Assembly (NCBI GenBank): GCA_036346255.1 | Contig: CM070618.1 | Coordinates: 65,200,256 to 65,264,255 of the forward strand | Reading direction: 5' to 3' | Source: Ampelocalamus luodianensis | Taxonomy: Eukaryota; Streptophyta; Magnoliopsida; Poales; Poaceae | Length of the DNA: 64,000 nt | Shown: piece after piece, positions 47,216 to 57,060 of the stretch | Numbering within the stretch: the first letter of the stretch is position 1 | Layout of the letters: each line of letters starts with the position of its first letter | Translations under genes and position numbers: made by a program | Notes under the pieces: model-generated | Told to the model about the DNA's origin: nothing | Databases searched by the model: none | Seen by the model: the letters and a program-made list of their open reading frames with translations, nothing else

Positions 47216-47533
47216 TATGGATGTGATTTTCAACTTTCTGTCTTGTTTGCAGCATTGGAGGGTCCTCATCAAAGGGGGTGAGAGATGTGTTCTGGATGGT
47301 TTTCTGTATGATTGAGAAGATTGGACTAAGACTACTTTTTAGAATGTATTTGCGTGATCTCTTGGATGTCTTAGCTTGTTCGGCTTTTGTAATGGAACTG
47401 TGGGTAGTTACTACTGTTGTTTTTGTTGCTAGATTGTTAGCTGGTCTCCCCAGCGTGTAGTTTCTTTCTTTGCTTGTAAGAACCTTTTTATGTGCTTTCT
47501 ATAAAAATCGGGTTACCTTTTGTCAAAAAAAAA

Positions 47534-48002
47534 TGGGGAGGCATGTTTGTGGGAAACTCAAAATGCACCTACACGGACTCCGAGGCACCTTGGGGTGAGC
47601 GAAAAATATTGCAATGTCTATAACTCTATACTAGTACTGCGTATGGCCCATTTTATTACAATGGCATGGGAAAAACAAACCACACCAGCAAAGGATACGG
47701 AATTGGCTTTAATTGTTTGATTGTGTGAATGCATTGTCTGGCTGCTTCCAAGTTTTTTTACGCAAAGAGCAGATATGCTTCTCGTTTTCCTACTGTACGT
47801 GGCAAGAAGAGCATTCATAGTTAATGTGTTCAATAAAAATGGCAAATAATCCACTTACTGTTGTAAAAAAACTCATTAGGACGGTAAAGATGTGCGCCAA
47901 TGGGAAAATAACATGCAATATAAGTTTGACATGTACTAGTATGTACATAGGTCCATGGACGATTCGTCGGTGAGAGACCAATATTAATTATTCCCTAATA
48001 GT
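47534..48002. other. Intergenic spacer
   Basis: About 470 bases between the LINE poly(A) and the SIRE LTR; no gene or repeat recognised. Confidence 0.4.
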
Positions 48003-49231
48003 TGGACTAAAAAGGAGACTAGAGGGGGTTGAATAGGCGACCAGTATTAATTATTCCCTAACATAATTTTTCACCTTGATCGGATTCAACTCAATTTTCA
48101 CTCCAATAGCTATAAAAGCTATGAAGATCAATGTTCAAGCATAGAGGAAGTCTTGTTTTGAATCCAATTGAAACCCTGAATCACACAACTAGAAATGCAA
48201 AAATGCGATGTTGAACAGTAACAATGAAAAGTACTGGTCATACTGGTGAACAGTGTGATAGTATCGCAAAATGGTAATACCGGTGAACAGCAGCGGTGCT
48301 ACCAGGTGAACAGTAAAAACAGCACACTGAATAGGAAATCGGCCTGAAATCAAAATGCAAAATTGGCACAACTTTTTATCCACAACGCTAAACTTTATGA
48401 AACTTGAAACATACCTTCTCTAGGATCCTTCTTCAAAGACAGAGTCTAATCTTCATGAAGCAATCTCTTGATTTGTCACGTATAGGTTGATCAACAGTTA
48501 TCTTCATGTCGGCAAGTCTCTCCCATCCGGCTTCCACCGAAACCACTATAGCACTTGCACCGAAACCCGCACCGCTTGATGCAACCCGTCGCACTGAACT
48601 TTCTGTTTGGTCATCCTTGTCTATTTTGCACCATGCTTGAGTCCAGCATCTACTATCGTTCTGGACCTTGGTTCTCCTAACTAATTTCTGATCCTCCTCA
48701 CCGTTGACCATAGTTGACCACCAAGCCACCTGCACAAGAAAAGACCAAGAAATTCATTCCGCGAATAAGTTCTTCGTAACTTGATCCATGTTAGTCAAAA
48801 CATGCATCATGCAACACAAATGCACTGAAACCCACGAAATTGACCTAACCTACAAACATCGTCCCCAAGCTGGCCTTGTAGACTCAGCGAACAGGGCAAA
48901 ATTGGTCATACCGCCTTGTAAACTCCGGTCCTAACGCACAGCGGTAGTACTGCTCAAGAAATAAGATCATACCGTTTTATAGGGAAGAAGAAACTCCCAA
49001 AACATGCTCTCTGGAAAAATGTACCGCCAACTAGAATCCGGTCCTACTGCACTACAGTAATACCGCTCACTAGAAACTGGTCCTACCACGCTGTGGTAGT
49101 ACCGTTCACCAATTGCGGTCATACCGATTATCCTAAACTTCGCTGAAAACGAGTGTTTCCACAAACCCTCACCACTATTGCCAATTGTATCATCATTCTA
49201 AGATCATAAGTATATCCCCATGATGTCCACA
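48003..49231 (-). repeat. 3' LTR of SIRE element
   Basis: On the minus strand it starts TGTGGACATCATGGGG at 49231 and ends near GACTAGAGGGGG wording at about 48013 (plus strand). It contains repeated GGTCATACCG and GTAGTACCG palindromic words. The exact left end is uncertain by a few bases. Confidence 0.75.
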
Positions 49232-49245
49232 ATCTCCCCCCTTGA
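49232..49245 (-). promoter_or_regulatory. Polypurine tract of SIRE element
   Basis: Minus-strand CAAGGGGGGAGAT next to the 3' LTR start TGTGGACA, the canonical copia arrangement. Confidence 0.8.
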
Positions 49246-50692
49246 AGAACATATTGTCAATTTCTAAAAAATAAAAGTTTGAAGTTTGAAAACGGAAAAA
49301 CAACGTTTTCGCGCAAAGGCACAACTTGGTCCAAAAGCAAGAGAATACAATAGAAATGACCAAGTTAGCTTCAGATTAGCATAGGAAAGTGAGATCATTG
49401 TGCAGTTCTAAGAATTACAATTCAAGTTCAGAAATGACAATAAGATCACAAGAATGCAAATTAGATGCTCCCCCTCACTATGATCATGATTTTTCAAAAA
49501 AAAAATTATTTTTCCCTTTTCCTCCAAATAGATCCCCATTTTATGATTTTTGCTATATCTTCTACCCCTTTGACAATGGAGTCAAAAAGGAATCATGCCT
49601 TCCTCTCATCCAGAGATGACAAATAAAGAAATAAGGAAGAAGCATAAGAAAGAGCATGCATGTAATGCAATGGAGTGGCTTCATTTTTTTGTATATTTCC
49701 ATTTTGGTACAAGTAGCTTTGGAGATTACCCAAAAGAGCAAGCTAGCATTTCTTCTATTACTTAATACACATTAAGCATGAAAGTGCTAGCAAGATCATA
49801 TTAAGATATATATATTAAAGCTAAGCTAGAAAGCTTAAGATAAAGCGATGAATTTTAACAATTTAAGCAAAGCTTTAAAATTAGCAAGTTCATCAAAAGA
49901 GATCCTAAAGTGATAATGGCTATGTTAGAATGTCAATGTGAGATCAAGAAGCTATCAAAGACCATTTTAGAGACAAAAGGTCCTAAAGTGAATCATTTTT
50001 CTCAAGGTATCTCAGCCACCCTATTTTTTTACAACGGTTTTCATTTGCAATGAATGTTAACGTTGACTAAAGGTCTATCTTAGTGAAGAAGATCCTGGAC
50101 TATGAGCCTTCCATAAACTTTTTCTAAGCTTCAACCGGGGCGATAGATCTTGATGTTCATGTAAATTTTGACGAGCAGTCCCCATAAGATTGTCTAGATC
50201 ATTAAACTATCTCCAAGTATATGTCTTTGATATGCAGTCTCGTGAGAATAGTTCGGCACAATTTAACCACACAAGAACCTTAAAACTTGATATGATTTTT
50301 TCTATTTTGCACCAGAGTAGGTGCAACTAACTAAAAGATCCACAAATTGTAATTTTTAGTTCCAGTTGTCCTAAAGTTCTAACTCATTAAGCAAAGACTA
50401 AGCTACGCATATGAAAGCACGATAATTCTAGCAAGTCAATGAACTAGACATGGAGTTGAGCAATAATTGAAATACTAAAGCTCAAACGGGTAATAAGCAA
50501 AGCTTCATTAATTTAAATGACAAGCAGTAAAGTTTATATTACAATGCATTTTTTTGAGATTTTCATATGAGTGCAATATGATACAATGAGATGCAATAAA
50601 AACGTAAAAGCCTAAAAAGATCGGAAAGTTTAGAAGAAGATCAAGGAAAGATCAGATGAATAAGGAAAGCTCAAAAGAGAACCAACTCCCAC
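49246..50692. other. SIRE 3' untranslated region
   Basis: About 1.45 kb between the pol stop and the polypurine tract. AT-rich, no ORF longer than chance on either strand, and no env-like coding sequence. Confidence 0.5.
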
Positions 50693-51180
50693 TCAAACCA
50701 ACCTATAAGGGTAAATTACCCCTAACTCACTCCTCAAGGTAGCAAACCTAGTTGGGTCGAAAGGCTTGGTGAGGATATCAACTAGTTGAGCCTTGGACTC
50801 CACAAATTGCAACACAATATCACCCTTCTCTACATGGTTTTTAAGAAAGTGATAGCGAATGTCAATGTGTCTGATCCTAGAATGTTGCACAGGGTTCTTA
50901 GCAATATTAATGGCAGAAGTGTTATCACAGAGAAGAGAACACTATAAAAATTAACCCATAGTCCTTAAGGGTGGACATCATCCACAGAATCTGACTACAG
51001 TAACTAGCGTCAGCTACATATTCAGCTTCTACAGTGGATTGAGCAACAGAGGACCACTTCCTAGAAGACCAAGAGACAAGAGAAGTGCTTAAGAAGTGAT
51101 AAATGCATGAGATACTCTTCCTATCTAGACAAAAACCCGCAAAATCAGAATCAGAAAACCCTCGAATAGACAAGAAAGAT
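50693..51180 (-). pseudogene. SIRE RNase H
   Basis: Minus-strand blocks FSDSDFAGFCLDRKSISCIY (near 51150-51100), SRKWSSVAQSTVEAEYVA (near 51070-51010), and then RHIDIRYHFLKNHVEKGDI and QLVDILTKPF (50870-50740), ending at 50693. The catalytic SDSDFAG and EAEY positions are present. Stops and a shift near 50900 separate two open segments. Confidence 0.85.
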
Positions 51181-52310
51181 GAGCATAAATACCAAATGCC
51201 ACACTAGAGAGTAGAGTGAAGGTACTTGAAGATGCGCTTGACGGCTTGGCGATGGTAAGTCCTCGAAGACGCCTAAAACCTCGTATAGAGGCAGACCCCA
51301 AAGTGGATATCTGGTCTTGAGGCCGTCAGGTAAAGAAGAGAGTCAATCATGCCGCGGTACTCAGATTGATTCACGGGTTCTCCTTCCTCGTCTGGATCCA
51401 AAGTAGTCGAAGTCACCATGGGAGTGACGATTGGTTTGCAGTCACCCATATCAAAACGCTTAAGCAGATCCTTGGTGTATTTCAGCTAATGGATAAAAAT
51501 CCCTTCCTTACATTGCTTGATTTGAAGCCCCAAAAAGTAGTTAAGCTCTTCCATCATACTCATCTCAAATTCCTTAGATATGGTCTCAGAAAAACTGAAA
51601 ACAAGAGCATGAAAAAGAACCACCGAAGATAATATCATCTACATAAATCTAAACAAGCAGGAGGTCATTGCTATGCCTTAGAATGAATAAGGTCTTGTCT
51701 ACCTTACCTATCTCAAAATTATTCTTAAGCAAGAAGGCCTTAAGCTTATCATACGAAGCTGTAGAAGCTTGCTTAAGACCATACAAGACTTTGAATAGCT
51801 AAAAAACATGATTCGGATGCTTGGGATTCTCAAAGCCTGGGGTTGTCTAATATACAATTTCTCCTCTATGTAACTATTCAGAAAAGCAGTCTTGAGATTC
51901 ATCTGATACAACATAAAGCTCTTGGATGCAGTAAATGCAAGCATAATGCAAATGGCTTCTAATATAGCAATAGGAGCAAATGTTTCATCAAAGTCTAACC
52001 CCTCAACTTGGCTAAAACCCTAAGCTACCAATCTAGCCTTGTTTCTAACCACATAATCATCCTCACAAATATTTTTGATCACCTAATGGGTTCCTATCAC
52101 ATTATGACCACTAGAAGGCACTACTTGGTTCCAAACTTTATTTCTCTCAAAGTTCTCTAACTCCTCATGTGTGGCATTGACCCTGCTCAAATCAAATAAA
52201 GTATGTGATATATCATGGGGTTCGAAAGAAGCAACAAATATAGAATAGGAGTAGAGACTCGGATAATGATACCTAGAGCGAGTGACTCGCTCATGAAGAT
52301 GACCAATCAT
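51181..52310 (-). pseudogene. SIRE reverse transcriptase
   Basis: Minus strand. A VNATHEELENFERNKVWNQV block near 52190-52110 (RT N-terminus), FDETFAPIA near 51995-51970, QMNLKTAFLNSYIEE near 51900-51860 and the catalytic YVDDIIFG at 51645-51622. Stops and frameshifts near 52080, 51840 and 51700. Confidence 0.85.
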
Positions 52311-52468
52311 CTGATCCAGAGGATGACGCCTCTGAATGTGTAGTGGAGTGCTCGCAGAGACAACATCTCTTCGACCTCCGTAGATACTGTTGATGATGAA
52401 AATGCAGCAGGAGCCTCAATTGAAGGTGAAGTAGTGAAAGCATGTCCTTTAATTTGATCAGGAGGTGT
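52311..52468 (-). pseudogene. SIRE integrase-RT linker, left of CACTA
   Basis: Serine- and alanine-rich linker coding sequence. It joins the integrase segment at 57061 in frame once the CACTA element and one TGT copy are removed, which confirms that the CACTA inserted into copia pol. Confidence 0.75.
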
Positions 52469-52489
52469 CACTACTACAGAAAATATCTT

Positions 52490-52790
52490 CACAGACGGTT
52501 CAAAAACGTCATCAAATATGGTTTCGTGAGCCGTATCTGAGTCGATGGGTCAGTGTTGATGAGGTCATCACAGATGGTTTTCAAACCGTCTATGATGCAT
52601 ACTGTCACAGACGGTTTGTAGATGAAACCGTCTGTGATGATGGATATATCACAGACGGGTTTTAGATAAAACCGTCTGTGATGATGGATATATCACAGAC
52701 GATTTTTAGATGAAACCATCTAAAATAGTTACCTATCACAGACGGTTTGTAGATGAAACCGTCTGTGATGACTTTCCTCTATAAAGTCTC
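52490..52790. repeat. Left CACTA subterminal palindromic repeats
   Basis: Five or so units of TCACAGACGGTTTgtagatgAAACCGTCTGTGA type near 52540-52770, each a palindrome of two 13-base arms, spaced about 45 bases. Candidate binding sites for a TNPA-like protein. Confidence 0.85.
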
Positions 52791-52826
52791 CAAGCAGTGG
52801 CTGCTTGTGTCATTAAAACCAGCATC

Positions 52827-52862
<36 letters not shown>

Positions 52863-53169
52863 CTGTAGTCGCTCAACCACTTTCGGGCGATCGTCCACGC
52901 AGCATGAGGAGGATGAGACAACAACCACATGCAACTTCATCTAGCGCATGCAAGTTTAAGAAGCATGGCTGCCAAGAGAGCGTTAGGACATCCAATTACC
53001 TGGATATTGACGACATCCAGCTAATTGGATGTCCTGACGCTCTCCTGGCAGCCATGTTTCTTAAACTTGCATGGGCTCGATGAAGTTGCCCATGGCTGCT
53101 ATCTCATCCTCCTCATGCTGCCGGTTTTAAAAGCACAAGCAACCACTACTTAGAGACTTTATAGAAAAG
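52772..53169. repeat. Long inverted repeat (hairpin) inside CACTA
   Basis: Inner arms 52900-53005 and 53015-53120 (about 106 bases each, roughly a dozen mismatches by eye) around a 9-base loop ATTGACGAC. Outer arms 52772-52812 and 53122-53169 also pair; the left outer spacer contains an AT microsatellite. RNA from either strand would fold into a hairpin. Confidence 0.85.
52827..52858. repeat. AT dinucleotide microsatellite
   Basis: About 14 TA/AT units in the left arm spacer of the hairpin. Confidence 0.9.
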
Positions 53170-53457
53170 AGATCAAGAATGAAATGGTATGACATACCTG
53201 GCAAAGGTGGACCGCACAAGATTAACCCTACTCATGCCCTTTCCTCCATTTTTTTTCTTATTCAAAAGGGACCGCCCATATGAACTAGATATTTCACAGA
53301 GAGCTTGGCTCATCCCATAACCCACAGACTATATCATCATCCCCAAAAATCACAAAACATTAGCCCTCAGGGCACATCACAAAAGCATAGTCGATAGCTC
53401 TCAAGATTTATCATTGAGCATGGGGAAGGGAAAGGGCTCATCCATATCGTCGAGGGA

Positions 53458-53600
53458 GTATATTCAATATTCAGTATTCAGCAATACTTCAATATTTAGT
53501 ATTCAGGAAGCAGTATATTCAGTTCAGTTCAATAGTTCAATATTCACTTATTTAGTATTCAGTTCATCAACAAGTATTCAATTCATCAACAAATGTAGGC
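53458..53600 (+). repeat. Degenerate ATTCAGTATTCA minisatellite
   Basis: Irregular repeats of TATTCAGTATTCA and AGTTCATCAACAAGTATTCA within the CACTA body. Confidence 0.7.
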
Positions 53601-54057
53601 ATTAGGCACAGCAGATCAACAAGTAATCGATTCGATTCATCGATTGATCACAAATCACAAAGCACAAAGCAGATCAGCAAGCCTCCATAGTATTCAGTTC
53701 ATCAGTTTAAAAATCATAAATTAGTCAGAGGAGGGGGAGCTGCGGCGCAGGAAGGGGAGCAGAGAGGGGAGGGCGGCCGCACGGGAGGGGGAGCAGAGAG
53801 GGGAGGGCGGCGGCGTGGGAGGGGGAGTAGAGGGGAGCGGCATACCTTGATTTGGCGATGTAGATGGCGGGGTGAGCTCGATTCGGCGAGGAGATGGCAG
53901 GGCGAGCTCGATTCGGCCGCGGCGAGGTCAAATCGGCGGCCGGGGGAGGCACGATGTGGGAGCCCAAAGTCCCGAACCCTAGCGCGTGATGGAGAGGGGA
54001 ACAAGCGAAAGTAAGGGCACAAACCCTAGCGCGTGATCTGTTATTAATAAAGGAATA
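53601..54057. other. CACTA body, GC-rich segment
   Basis: 53730-53960 has purine-rich repeats (GGAGGGGGAGCAGAGAGGGG) and proline-rich minus-strand ORFs that look compositional. 53990-54057 contains AACCCTAGCGCGTGA and TTATTAATAAAGGAATA, which recur at 55930-55968. Confidence 0.5.
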
Positions 54058-54175
54058 CCACAGACGGTTCTATTATGGAACCGTCGATGATACTTGTCAC
54101 AGATGGTTTTATGAAAGAACCGTCCGTGATATGTACAATATCACAGACAGTTCTATTATGAAACCGTCTGTGATT
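54058..54175. repeat. Internal CACTA palindromic repeats
   Basis: Three palindromic units of CACAGACGGTTC...GAACCGTC type just downstream (in plus coordinates) of the F-box pseudogene. Confidence 0.8.
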
Positions 54176-54310
54176 TTTTTTTGTATTTTTCTTGTAACAC
54201 TTTTGTCTATTTTAGAAAGAAACAATCTGGGTCATATAATATTGATCTAACAGTGAGAAAATGTGAATGATGGATAAAGAAATTTCAGTCACCTGAAGGA
54301 TAAAGAAATT

Positions 54311-55186
54311 TTATGACAAGTAGTTTAACACCTCTGTAAAGAAATTGACATACTCATGCCTAATCCTGCAGTCATCGCTGCAGAAGACAGTGTAGTCGTC
54401 CCACCCTTCCACGCCGCAGTCGGTGCTCGTGCACCGATGACCGTCCTCCAACAGCGCCCACACCCGGCCCAGTAGCCCAGCCATCTTCCCCCACGCCGCC
54501 GCCTGGATCATGTTCGTGGCGAGCCTCTGGCACCGCCTGCACTAACGGTTGGTCCTCTTGGTCGTCTCGCACCCACCGCCACCCGGCTCGCCCTCAACCT
54601 GCCTGATGTAGTGCTTTCCAACGTCGCGCGTCTCGCCAACCGTGTAGAGGAGGAGAGTGAGCATGTAGGCCGCGGCCTTGTGGCTGGCGACGGTTGTCCG
54701 TTCAAGGAACACAAGACCACGCTGTATGTCTTGGGGCACAAAGACAAGCGCGAGGTCGACGATGAAGCAGGCCTCGGGTTGCCGACGCCGGCCAGGTGGT
54801 TGACAACAGTGAGGTAGTGCTCGTTGTCCCGCCACTTCATCGCCTCCTCCCGCTCCAACGCCACACACCTCGCAATGTCGTGCTTCTTGGACGCCTTGTA
54901 CATGGCCTTACAACTAAAATTCAAGATGCATGACAAAATCTTAATAAAAGAATTAATTACTCTATAAGAGAAAATTAAAAGGCCAAAGTAAGGTCGTTGT
55001 TGCTAGTCAAATTCAGTTCAGATCGTACATGGCTCGTAGGTTGCAGAGGTCAGCCATGGGCTGAAGAGAGCTCGCGGCCACAAGGCCGATGATGTGGACG
55101 ATGACATCATCAGGAAGAGCTAGGACGACGATCGCCGACCTCCTCGCCAGCTTGGTCCTAGCAGTCATGCTCTGCGTGCTCACCAT
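54311..55186 (-). pseudogene. Captured F-box gene (At1g67623-like family), pseudogene
   Basis: Two exons on the minus strand: 55186-55029 and 54913-54311, with a GT-AG intron of 115 bases. Exon 1 carries the F-box (LPDDVIVHIIGLVAASS, then MADLCNLRA). Exon 2 starts CKAMYKASKKHD, continues HKAAAYMLTLLLYTVGE and RDVGKHYIRQVEGE, and ends in a cysteine-rich tail with CRRC, C-x5-C and FCSDDC blocks. F-box proteins of this type are substrate adaptors of SCF ubiquitin ligases. A one-base deletion near 54775 shifts the frame, and a TAG at 54542-54544 replaces a sense codon. The retained intron means it was captured as genomic DNA. The parent gene is elsewhere in the genome. Confidence 0.8.
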
Positions 55187-55261
55187 CGTGTACGTACGTA
55201 CGTATAATATATTCAATACGTACCATATGCGTGCTGATCACCATGGCACGCGATGATAATT

Positions 55262-55270
55262 ATTATAAAA
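55262..55270 (-). promoter_or_regulatory. TATA-like box of F-box cassette
   Basis: Minus-strand TTTTATAATA about 80 bases upstream of the F-box ATG (55186). The second cargo ORF has the same spacing (TATA near 56738, ATG 56657). Confidence 0.45.
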
Positions 55271-55424
55271 CGTCGAAGAGACGTATCATTCGTAACGTTG
55301 GCGAGCGAGACGAGAGACGCATCATATCACCCGTTGGCGCAAGAGACGAAGAGACACATCGCGCGGGAAACGAAATGTTTAATTATCACAAATGGTTGTT
55401 TGTTGAAAGCGCATGCGTGATAGT

Positions 55425-55570
55425 TCTAAATATCACGAGCGGTTAGTGTTCGTAACCGTCGTGATATTTACTGACGATTTTCAATATGAACCGTCGTGAT
55501 ATTACCTCTTCACGAGCGGTTTTAGCGCGACCGATAAACTGACGGTCTCTAAACGAAAACCGTCTATGAT
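55425..55570. repeat. Variant palindromic subterminal repeats (CACGAGCGG type)
   Basis: Units TCACGAGCGGTTA...TAACCGTCGTGA, related to but distinct from the TCACAGACGG...CCGTCTGTGA units at the CACTA ends. Both arms have changed together, so the palindrome is kept. Same order of units as at 56880-57000. Confidence 0.75.
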
Positions 55571-55580
55571 TGCATGTAAT

Positions 55581-55905
55581 TAGACCTATTCATGGGCGGC
55601 CCGGCCGCCCGGCCCGAGCCCGCCACTGTCCAGGCCGGGTTTGGGACTGGAAAATCGGCCCGACAAAAGCCCAGCCCGGCCCGAAATTCTGGTAAAATCA
55701 ATTAAAAAAGCAAAAACTATTTTATTTAATGCTGAAAATGAATTAAATATTAGTTTTTTATTCTGAAAAATGATTGAAACAACACTTTTAAACTGAAAAT
55801 CAGTTTTGGGCTCGGCTCAGTAGGGCTCGGCTCGGCTCGGGCTGTTGTTTTAATGGGCATTTCAAGCCCGGTCCCGGAAGCTTGCCCGGCATTTGAACAG
55901 GTCTA
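55581..55905. mobile_element. hAT MITE nested in CACTA
   Basis: 325 bp, ends TAGACCTATTCATGGGC and GAACAGGTCTA (inverted). The 8-bp target duplication is CATGTAAT (55573-55580) and CATATAAT (55906-55913). The paralogous sequence at 56990-57012 shows the unoccupied site (CATGTAATACAGACGG), which confirms the insertion. The interior is rich in GGCCCGG/GGCTCGG words; no ORF. Confidence 0.9.
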
Positions 55906-55913
55906 CATATAAT

Positions 55914-56381
55914 ACAGACGGTTTTGGTCATAAACCCTAGCGCGTGAGCTGTTATTAATAAAGGAATATCAGAGACGGTTCAACGTATAATATAGTAATT
56001 TGATCACCTCCAAACAAGATTTTTTTTCATTTCTGGAATTTACATATATATGGCCAAATAGCGTGGCCAGTCGCTTCTTATAAAGATTAAAAAAAAGTAG
56101 AAACCTAAATAAACAATATTTTTCTAGTGGCGGAGGTAGGATGCTATCTCCGTCTTTAAAACTTCGTAGGAGGTGGCGTCAACATCGGACGGTTCGTGAC
56201 CATCAGCCCAAAATGCGTCCAACCGCTGACTCGCTCGTTCGAGTGTCTCTCAAATACCTTTGGACTGTTGAATCAAGAAGAATTGAGTCCATAGGCTCTC
56301 TTCCCTTGCTTGAGGGGTCTCGATATGGTCGACTCGGTCGCCTGCCGTCTCGATTAACCAGTCCAAATGATGGTGAGCCTC
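55914..56381. other. Start of second CACTA cassette
   Basis: 55920-55968 repeats the AACCCTAGCGCGTGA and TTATTAATAAAGGAATA words found at 54000-54057. The rest is AT-rich, then (from 56130) open on the minus strand in the frame of the second cargo ORF beyond its stop for about 40 codons. Confidence 0.55.
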
Positions 56382-56657
56382 CTAGAGACGTGCAACATCG
56401 TTGTCGAGGACCACATCGATGACGTGGTAAACTCGTCGGAAGTGGGAGATCACTCGGAAGACATGGCGGGGGAGGATATCAAGACGACGGAAGGTGGCCG
56501 CCACCTGCTCTAACAAATCCTCAGACGGAGGAGGGAGGACACTGTTGGAACAGTATCCTTCCACCGCATCCGCCAACGTATGGCCGGAGAGGTACTCGTA
56601 CAGTATGGCCAGGTAGACCATCAATATCGGCGATAAGAAAACCGAAGAGGGAGCCAT
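56382..56657 (-). CDS. Second CACTA cargo ORF, unrecognised
   Basis: ATG 56657 to TAG 56382, 91 codons, starting MAPSSVFLSPILMVYLAILYE. The first 25 residues are hydrophobic and could form a signal or membrane segment. The rest is mixed, with a helical-looking EDLLEQVAATFRRLDILPRH block. After the TAG the frame stays open for about 40 codons, so the original protein may have been longer. A TATA-like box (TTTTATAAAAAGG, near 56738) lies about 80 bases upstream of the ATG, and a hybrid transcript is plausible. I do not recognise a family. It may be a captured host gene fragment. Confidence 0.45.
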   Translation of the reverse strand: MAPSSVFLSPILMVYLAILYEYLSGHTLADAVEGYCSNSVLPPPSEDLLEQVAATFRRLDILPRHVFRVISHFRRVYHVIDVVLDNDVARL

Positions 56658-56732
56658 ATATTTCTGCTTGAGAACTATATACAGTAGAGTTATCTGTGGG
56701 GATGATGATTATTTTCGATGGTGGATGATCCT

Positions 56733-56744
56733 TTTTATAAAACA
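56733..56744 (-). promoter_or_regulatory. TATA-like box of second cargo ORF
   Basis: Minus-strand TTTTATAAAAAGG, about 80 bases before ATG 56657. Surroundings (GAGACGAAAAGACGCATC) resemble those at 55300-55325 beside the F-box cassette. Confidence 0.5.
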
Positions 56745-56829
56745 AGGAATAACTTAGGCGCGTGAGACGAAAAGACGCATCGGGGAGCCGAAACGGCATT
56801 GAAGCGGCGAAGAAATTCATCGGACGATG

Positions 56830-57040
56830 AACAAATATCACAGACGGTGTTTAATATGAATCATCTGTGAAGTCTACAATTATCACAGACGGTTCGTGTT
56901 CAGAACTGTCTGTGATATTACCTCTTCACAGACGGATTTTAGCGCAGTCAGTAACACAAACGGTCTCTAAACCAAAACCGTCTATGATTTCATGTAATAC
57001 AGACGGTTTTGGTCAATCGTCTGTGATGAGGCGTCCAGTA
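56830..57040. repeat. Right CACTA subterminal palindromic repeats
   Basis: Units ATCACAGACGGTTC...AACTGTCTGTGAT and relatives up to the right terminus. Confidence 0.85.
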
Positions 57041-57060
57041 TTAGCCTTTTTGTAGTAGTG

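Larger units (their letters stand above)
30990..47533 (+). mobile_element. LINE-L1 retrotransposon, split by a gypsy insertion
   Basis: Non-LTR element in two parts: about 30990-33866 and 45908-47533. The parts carry, in order, ORF1, AP endonuclease, reverse transcriptase and a CCHC/zf-RVT-type tail, and end in a nine-A run at 47525-47533. Removing the gypsy element and one GGTGT copy leaves the reverse transcriptase frame continuous across the junction. The element is probably 5'-truncated, since the ORF1 start is missing. I found no target-site duplication. Stops and frameshifts in the endonuclease and RT show it is dead. Confidence 0.88.
52469..57060. mobile_element. Non-autonomous CACTA transposon with captured genes
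   Basis: 4592 bp. Left end CACTACTACAGAAAATATC, right end (reverse complement) CACTACTACAAAAAGGC, with a 3-bp target duplication TGT (52466-52468 and 57061-57063). This is diagnostic of CACTA (En/Spm) elements. Both ends carry palindromic subterminal repeats of the form TCACAGACGG...CCGTCTGTGA. No TNP2/Transposase_21-like ORF is visible, so it would depend on a transposase from elsewhere. Cargo: a captured F-box gene (minus), an unrecognised ORF (minus), a long hairpin (52772-53169) and a nested hAT MITE (55581-55905). Confidence 0.9.

Noticed and set aside
52772..53169. miR820-like precursor in the CACTA hairpin
   Set aside because: The hairpin arms do not contain the miR820 sequence as I know it; only the general analogy holds.
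53714..54022. 102-codon proline-rich minus ORF in the CACTA body
   Set aside because: Comes from GGGGAG purine repeats; no domain and no conserved start context.
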